From: Photobacterium toruni
Lineage (GTDB): Bacteria; Pseudomonadota; Gammaproteobacteria; Enterobacterales; Vibrionaceae
Assembly: GCF_024529955.1 (NCBI RefSeq)
Contig: NZ_AP024854.1
Location: 806,001-870,000 of the forward strand
Direction: 5' to 3'
Length of the DNA: 64,000 nucleotides
Part shown: piece after piece, positions 60,091-64,000 of the stretch
Layout: every line of letters starts with the position of its first letter
How positions within the stretch are numbered: the first letter of the stretch is position 1
Translations under genes and position numbers: made by a program
The notes under the pieces: generated by a model
The model's input: the letters and a program-made list of their open reading frames with translations, nothing else
Database searches by the model: none
What the model was told of the DNA's origin: nothing

Positions 60091-60744
60091 ATGAATACAT
60101 TAATGACGTTACCATCACATTGGCAAGGCATGTCAGCGGCTTTTATTGAAGGCGCTTTATTTGCAGCGAATGCAAATCCAAAGCCAATGGAACCTGAAAT
60201 ATGGTTGCCCGCTCTAATTAATGGCGGCGGTGATGATGCTGCGGTTGTTATGGTTGATGATGCTGACAAGATGCTAATTCTTAACCATTTTGAAATGCAA
60301 TATCGTAGGGTTAAGGCGGGAGAATACCAATTACCAGAGAGCTTGGTTTGGCAGCAAGATGGTAGTAACCAAAATGCGTTACGTGAGTTTGCACAAGGAT
60401 TTTTAGCTGTATGGGTATTTATTGAGCCTAACTGGGAACAGCAAACTGTATCAGATGGCACTATGCGAATGTTGTCTGCGCTATTAACTACCTTAATGTT
60501 GCTGGTGGATGAAACTGAAACATTAGCATTAATGGAACAAGCGGGTATGACAGGGGTTCCTGTATCAAGTGAGTTATATGCTCAATTACCATTAATGTTA
60601 ACAGAAGTGATGATGGCTGCTGACCAATTGCAAATCGGTTCAGGTGCACAGGCGATTAACCCCTTTAAAGGGATTGGACGTAACGACCCATGTCCTTGTG
60701 AAAGTGGTAAGAAATTTAAGCAATGCTGTGGTAAGACACTATAA
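60091..60744 (+). CDS. YecA/UPF0149-family protein with C-terminal SEC-C zinc motif
   Basis: The 217-residue protein has an all-helical UPF0149 domain ([24 protein letters not shown]) and ends with [19 protein letters not shown], the SEC-C motif also found at the SecA tail. This is the architecture of E. coli YecA, which is thought to bind metal and the ribosome. One residue differs from the usual CPCGSGKK (Glu for Gly). Confidence 0.9.
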   Translation: MNTLMTLPSHWQGMSAAFIEGALFAANANPKPMEPEIWLPALINGGGDDAAVVMVDDADKMLILNHFEMQYRRVKAGEYQLPESLVWQQDGSNQNALREFAQGFLAVWVFIEPNWEQQTVSDGTMRMLSALLTTLMLLVDETETLALMEQAGMTGVPVSSELYAQLPLMLTEVMMAADQLQIGSGAQAINPFKGIGRNDPCPCESGKKFKQCCGKTL

Positions 60745-60754
60745 TAGCGAGATC

Positions 60755-60786
60755 AAAAAAGCGAAGCATTGAGCTTCGCTTTTTTA
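60755..60786. terminator. Bidirectional terminator between the yecA-like gene and dsbB
   Basis: AAAAAAGCGAAGC and GCTTCGCTTTTTT around ATTGA. Confidence 0.9.
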
Positions 60787-60812
60787 TATTCTATTTTTTA
60801 TGACACGGTAGT

Positions 60813-61325
60813 TTAGCGTTTATTACCAAAAAATTGTGCAATAACCATTACAGCCCACACAATAAGATTGGCAGCAAAAATGATCACTAACCATTGTGGC
60901 ATTGAAAGATCAAGGAAGGTCCATACCACTTTGGCACAATCACCATAGGCTTCAAACATCCACGGAACCCAATGATTAAGGGGCGCCCATGATGGAAATT
61001 GAACGAATAAATCACAAGTAGCAAATGGCGATGGACTAAATTGAAATCCTACATGTTGATAAGCTAATTCTACGCCGCGATAAGCACTATAGCCCCAGCC
61101 CGCTAACCCTAACCAACGCAATACACCATTTTTAGGCGCAAGTAAGCCAATTAATGCAGCAATCCCGATGCCCATCATCGCAACACGTTCATAAACACAC
61201 ATAACACATGGTGCAAGGTTCATAATATGTTCGAAAAATAGCGCGGAACTTTCAAAGAAAATAATGGATAGTAGCAGTAACAACCAAGCTAAACGTGTTT
61301 TTGAAAAAGAATTAAGCACTTGCAT
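60813..61325 (-). CDS. dsbB: Disulfide bond formation protein B
   Basis: DsbB re-oxidises DsbA in the periplasm and passes electrons to ubiquinone or menaquinone. The 170-residue protein has four helices. The first cysteine pair is Cys40/Cys43 in PCVMCVYER; the second is in FATCDLFV and YGDCAKVV. It lies near nhaB-fadR, as in related genomes. Confidence 0.96.
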   Translation of the reverse strand: MQVLNSFSKTRLAWLLLLLSIIFFESSALFFEHIMNLAPCVMCVYERVAMMGIGIAALIGLLAPKNGVLRWLGLAGWGYSAYRGVELAYQHVGFQFSPSPFATCDLFVQFPSWAPLNHWVPWMFEAYGDCAKVVWTFLDLSMPQWLVIIFAANLIVWAVMVIAQFFGNKR

Positions 61326-61351
61326 TATCGGTTCTCTAATGACTATCTGGA

Positions 61352-61380
61352 TAAAACAAAGCCCTGAACATCAGGGCCTT
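61352..61380 (-). terminator. nhaB terminator
   Basis: On the minus strand GCCCTGA-TGT-TCAGGGC is followed by TTTGTTTTA. It lies between nhaB and dsbB, so dsbB is probably transcribed separately. Confidence 0.75.
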
Positions 61381-61464
61381 GAAAACATATGGCACTTATT
61401 GCTGCGCGTTATTCAAGCATAGCTCTGAGGATAAGTAAATCGTCATTAAGTCGGTAATGCTATT

Positions 61465-63054
61465 TTAATGACCAATTGCAGGGACTAATGTTGCTGCATC
61501 CATCGTGCCTTGAGTTAACCAATTCATGCTATAGAACCAATCTGTCATTGGCACTAACAATAGTTCAATACCCGCTAAACCAACAAAGGTTAATACAATA
61601 GTATAAGGTAAAGCCATGTACACCATACGTCCGTAAGAAAGACGAATCAGTGGTGCAAGGGCAGACGTTAATACAAATAAGAAGGCAGCTTGACCGTTAG
61701 GTGTCGCAACTGATGGTAAATTAGTACCTGTATTGATAGCAACGGCTAACATATCGAATTGATTACGATCGATGACACCATGTAGTAGTGCAGTTTTTAC
61801 TTCATTAATGTATACCGTTCCAACAAAAACATTATCCGATACCATCGACAATAAACCATTAGCTACATAGAACATGGTTAATTGTGAACTACCTTCAAGT
61901 GTTAATACCCAGCTGATAATCGGTGTAAATAATTGTTGATCAATAATAACGGCAACGACTGAGAAAAATACGGCTAATAATGCGGTAAAAGGTAAAGCTT
62001 CTTCAAATGCTTTTCCTAATGCATGCTCTTCAGTTATACCTGTAAATGCAGTTGCAAAAATAATAACGGTTAAACCAATTAATCCAACCGCAGCTAAGTG
62101 CATTGCTAAACCAACAATCAGCCAAACGGCAATAATGCCTTGTACGATAAATTTAGCGTAATCAAGGTTAGTACGACGTTTGCGTTCTTCGTTATCTAAA
62201 TCAACCAAAATGGTACGAACATTTTCAGGTAATTTCGCACCGTAACCACAGATTTTGAATTTCTCAATTAATACACAAGTACACAGGCCACAAATTAAAA
62301 CAGGAATTGATACCGGAGACATACGAATAATAAATTCACCGAATTGCCACCCTGCTTGATCGGCAATGATGAGGTTTTGTGGTTCACCAACCATCGTCAT
62401 TACGCCACCTAATGCTGTACCTACACCAGCATGCATTAATAAGCTGCGTAGAAATGCTCGGTAGTTTTCTAGATCATCACGACTAAGTTCTTGAACGTGA
62501 TCATCATCAGTATGGTCGTGATTAGCGGTAGAATCTTGTCCTGAAGCGACTTTATGATAAATACTGTAGAAGCCAACAGTTACGCTAATAACCACGGCTA
62601 TAACAGTTAGCGCATCAAGAAACGCAGATAAAAAAGCTGCCATGATACAAAAAGCCAACGAAAGTAAAATTTTCGATTTAATGCTTATTAATATTTTCGT
62701 AAAAATAAATAGCAGCAGTTGCTTCATAAAGTAGATACCAGCAACCATAAATACGAGCAGTAATAATACTTCAATATTTGCTACAAGCTCGTGTTTTACT
62801 TGTTCTGCACTGGTCATGCCAATAGCGACAGCTTCAATGGCAAGTAAACCACCAGGCTGAAGTGGGTAACATTTTAGTGCCATTGCAAGGGTGAAAATAA
62901 ATTCTACGACCAGTAACCAACCAGCGACAAAAGGGTTAACGAGAAAGAAAACCAGTGGGTTAATGATAAGAAAAGAAATAATTGCAATCTTGTACCAGTC
63001 AGGTGCCTTACCTAAAAAATTTTTTACGAAGGCATTCCCTAGCGATATAGCCAT
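61465..63054 (-). CDS. nhaB: Na+/H+ antiporter NhaB
   Basis: NhaB exchanges sodium for protons in the inner membrane, important in marine bacteria. The 529-residue protein begins [18 protein letters not shown] (ATG at 63054), where the family begins; 21 codons upstream are not family-like. Conserved parts are [43 protein letters not shown] and [17 protein letters not shown]. It is divergent from fadR, as in E. coli. Confidence 0.96.
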   Translation of the reverse strand: MAISLGNAFVKNFLGKAPDWYKIAIISFLIINPLVFFLVNPFVAGWLLVVEFIFTLAMALKCYPLQPGGLLAIEAVAIGMTSAEQVKHELVANIEVLLLLVFMVAGIYFMKQLLLFIFTKILISIKSKILLSLAFCIMAAFLSAFLDALTVIAVVISVTVGFYSIYHKVASGQDSTANHDHTDDDHVQELSRDDLENYRAFLRSLLMHAGVGTALGGVMTMVGEPQNLIIADQAGWQFGEFIIRMSPVSIPVLICGLCTCVLIEKFKICGYGAKLPENVRTILVDLDNEERKRRTNLDYAKFIVQGIIAVWLIVGLAMHLAAVGLIGLTVIIFATAFTGITEEHALGKAFEEALPFTALLAVFFSVVAVIIDQQLFTPIISWVLTLEGSSQLTMFYVANGLLSMVSDNVFVGTVYINEVKTALLHGVIDRNQFDMLAVAINTGTNLPSVATPNGQAAFLFVLTSALAPLIRLSYGRMVYMALPYTIVLTFVGLAGIELLLVPMTDWFYSMNWLTQGTMDAATLVPAIGH

Positions 63055-63576
63055 GTTTGAATCTCTTATTATTAGTGCAAATTTAAAGGTACGAAATAGT
63101 ACGAATGTCGCCCGCAAGCACTAATCAGCTGATAATTAAAAGCACCATGCTAAAAATAATCAGGAGTGATGAGTTCTTTAAGATAAACACCATAAATAAC
63201 AGATGATGATATTTAACTTAAAGCAGGCAGCAGCGTTCATTTGCTCCCAGTTTGTTGTTAATGATAACTTTACCGATTGAATTGGATTAGTCAATCACAG
63301 ACACGAATATGTAAAATTATCATGACATTTTCATCACAAACTGAGGGTGATACCTAAGACATAAGGGATATAATATACAGAAGATTAAAGGCAAAATATC
63401 GCTAGTGGATAAAATAATGTAACGAATACGAATTTTAGTTGTATGGCTGGTTTATTTTTGTACATATATATCAGCCGAATGTTAGGTATGCGTACTAGAT
63501 TTCAGCTATTGAACAACTAGTGGTATGATGAGTGTTAATAAATAATATAAGCAAGAAGCGAATTGGATTGAACTAG
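63055..63576. other. nhaB-fadR divergent intergenic region
   Basis: 522 bp, AT-rich. It must contain the divergent promoters; no gene, RNA or clear operator is seen. Confidence 0.5.
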
Positions 63577-64000
63577 ATGGTTATTAAGGCTGATAGCCCA
63601 GCGACGTTTGCTGAGAAATACATTATTGAAAGTATCTGGAATAATCATTTTCCTCAGGGCTCTATTCTTCCTGCGGAACGTGAACTTTCAGAGCTAATTG
63701 GCGTGACAAGAACAACGTTACGTGAAGTCTTACAGCGTTTGGCTCGAGATGGCTGGCTAACGATTAAACATGGTAAACCTACTCGTGTAAATAATTACAT
63801 GGAGACGTCTGGTTTAAGCATTTTAGATACGTTAATTACATTAGATGGACAGGATGTTCAACGAGTATTGGCTGATTTATTGGCTGCTCGAACGGATATC
63901 AGTAGTGTTTTTATGCGCTATGCTGTCAAAGGCAATCCAGAAAACTCAAGCGAGTTAATTCAACATGTTATTGAATCATGTCAACGATTATTAGCTTCCG
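63577..64000 (+). CDS. fadR: Fatty-acid metabolism regulator FadR (3' partial)
   Basis: FadR is a GntR-type regulator that represses beta-oxidation genes, activates fabA/fabB and releases DNA on binding long-chain acyl-CoA. About 141 residues are visible. The winged HTH is clear ([33 protein letters not shown]) when read in its parts [18 protein letters not shown] and RDGWLTI. The end of the window has [10 protein letters not shown], which matches the start of the extra ligand-binding insertion I recall for Vibrio FadR and not the E. coli form. Confidence 0.95.
   Translation, partial: MVIKADSPATFAEKYIIESIWNNHFPQGSILPAERELSELIGVTRTTLREVLQRLARDGWLTIKHGKPTRVNNYMETSGLSILDTLITLDGQDVQRVLADLLAARTDISSVFMRYAVKGNPENSSELIQHVIESCQRLLAS

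Overview
The window is chromosomal DNA of an AT-rich gammaproteobacterium, most likely Vibrionaceae and probably Photobacterium. The evidence is gene content and order. The block tig-clpP-clpX-lon-hupB-ppiD-comEA, the block dgt-yfbR-alaA-menFDHCE, and the run pdxB-asd-fimV-truA-accD-folC-dedD-cvpA-purF match Vibrio-type chromosome I arrangements as I remember them. An AphB-type LysR regulator and the start of a Vibrio-type FadR point the same way. Species cannot be fixed from the sequence alone. Nearly everything is core genome; I see no prophage, integron, transposase, CRISPR array or recognisable defence island.

Layout. 1-2.5 kb: 3' end of a surface-polysaccharide region (a WbpM/CapD-type nucleotide-sugar dehydratase cut by the window edge, then a galU whose 5' end is out of frame). 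2.9-6.4 kb: small accessory genes (an amidase and an alpha/beta hydrolase in a coupled pair, a beta-CASP metallo-hydrolase, a GIY-YIG protein). 6.4-14.4 kb: mnmC, fabB, a 205-bp tandem repeat array, ugd, pdxB, asd. 14.7-24.5 kb: fimV, truA, accD, folC, dedD, cvpA-purF with a PurR box. 24.7-30.3 kb: aphB-like regulator, rssB, a POT peptide transporter, rfaH, folD. 30.7 kb: a single tRNA-Arg(UCU). 31.2-40.4 kb: the protein quality-control block and comEA. 40.5-45.3 kb: rhombosortase-like protease divergent from a DTW-domain tRNA modification gene, dgt-yfbR, alaA. 45.7-52.0 kb: menaquinone genes menF-D-H-C-E, with menB missing. 52.1-54.6 kb: an MFS-acyltransferase fusion with a TetR regulator. 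54.8-61.3 kb: small membrane, cysteine-cluster and tRNA-modification genes and dsbB. 61.5-64 kb: nhaB divergent from fadR (cut by the window end).

How the genes connect. GalU and Ugd make UDP-glucose and UDP-glucuronate, and the dehydratase makes modified sugars for surface polysaccharide. RfaH is the antiterminator that usually drives such operons. FabB, AccD, FadR and the acyltransferase fusion belong to fatty-acid and phospholipid metabolism. RssB hands RpoS to the ClpXP encoded a few kb away, with Lon and trigger factor completing a proteostasis block whose lon gene carries a clear sigma-32 promoter.

The most unusual features are non-coding or structural. They are (i) the doubly shifted galU start beside a TCAAA pentanucleotide repeat; (ii) a dispersed MITE-like family with imperfect terminal inverted repeats beginning CGTCATTCCC, present as half, full and tandem copies at five loci; (iii) a near-identical terminator hairpin re-used at several gene ends; (iv) a 19-bp hairpin in the lon leader; and (v) a men cluster without menB. 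I did not find a convincing wholly new multi-gene system.
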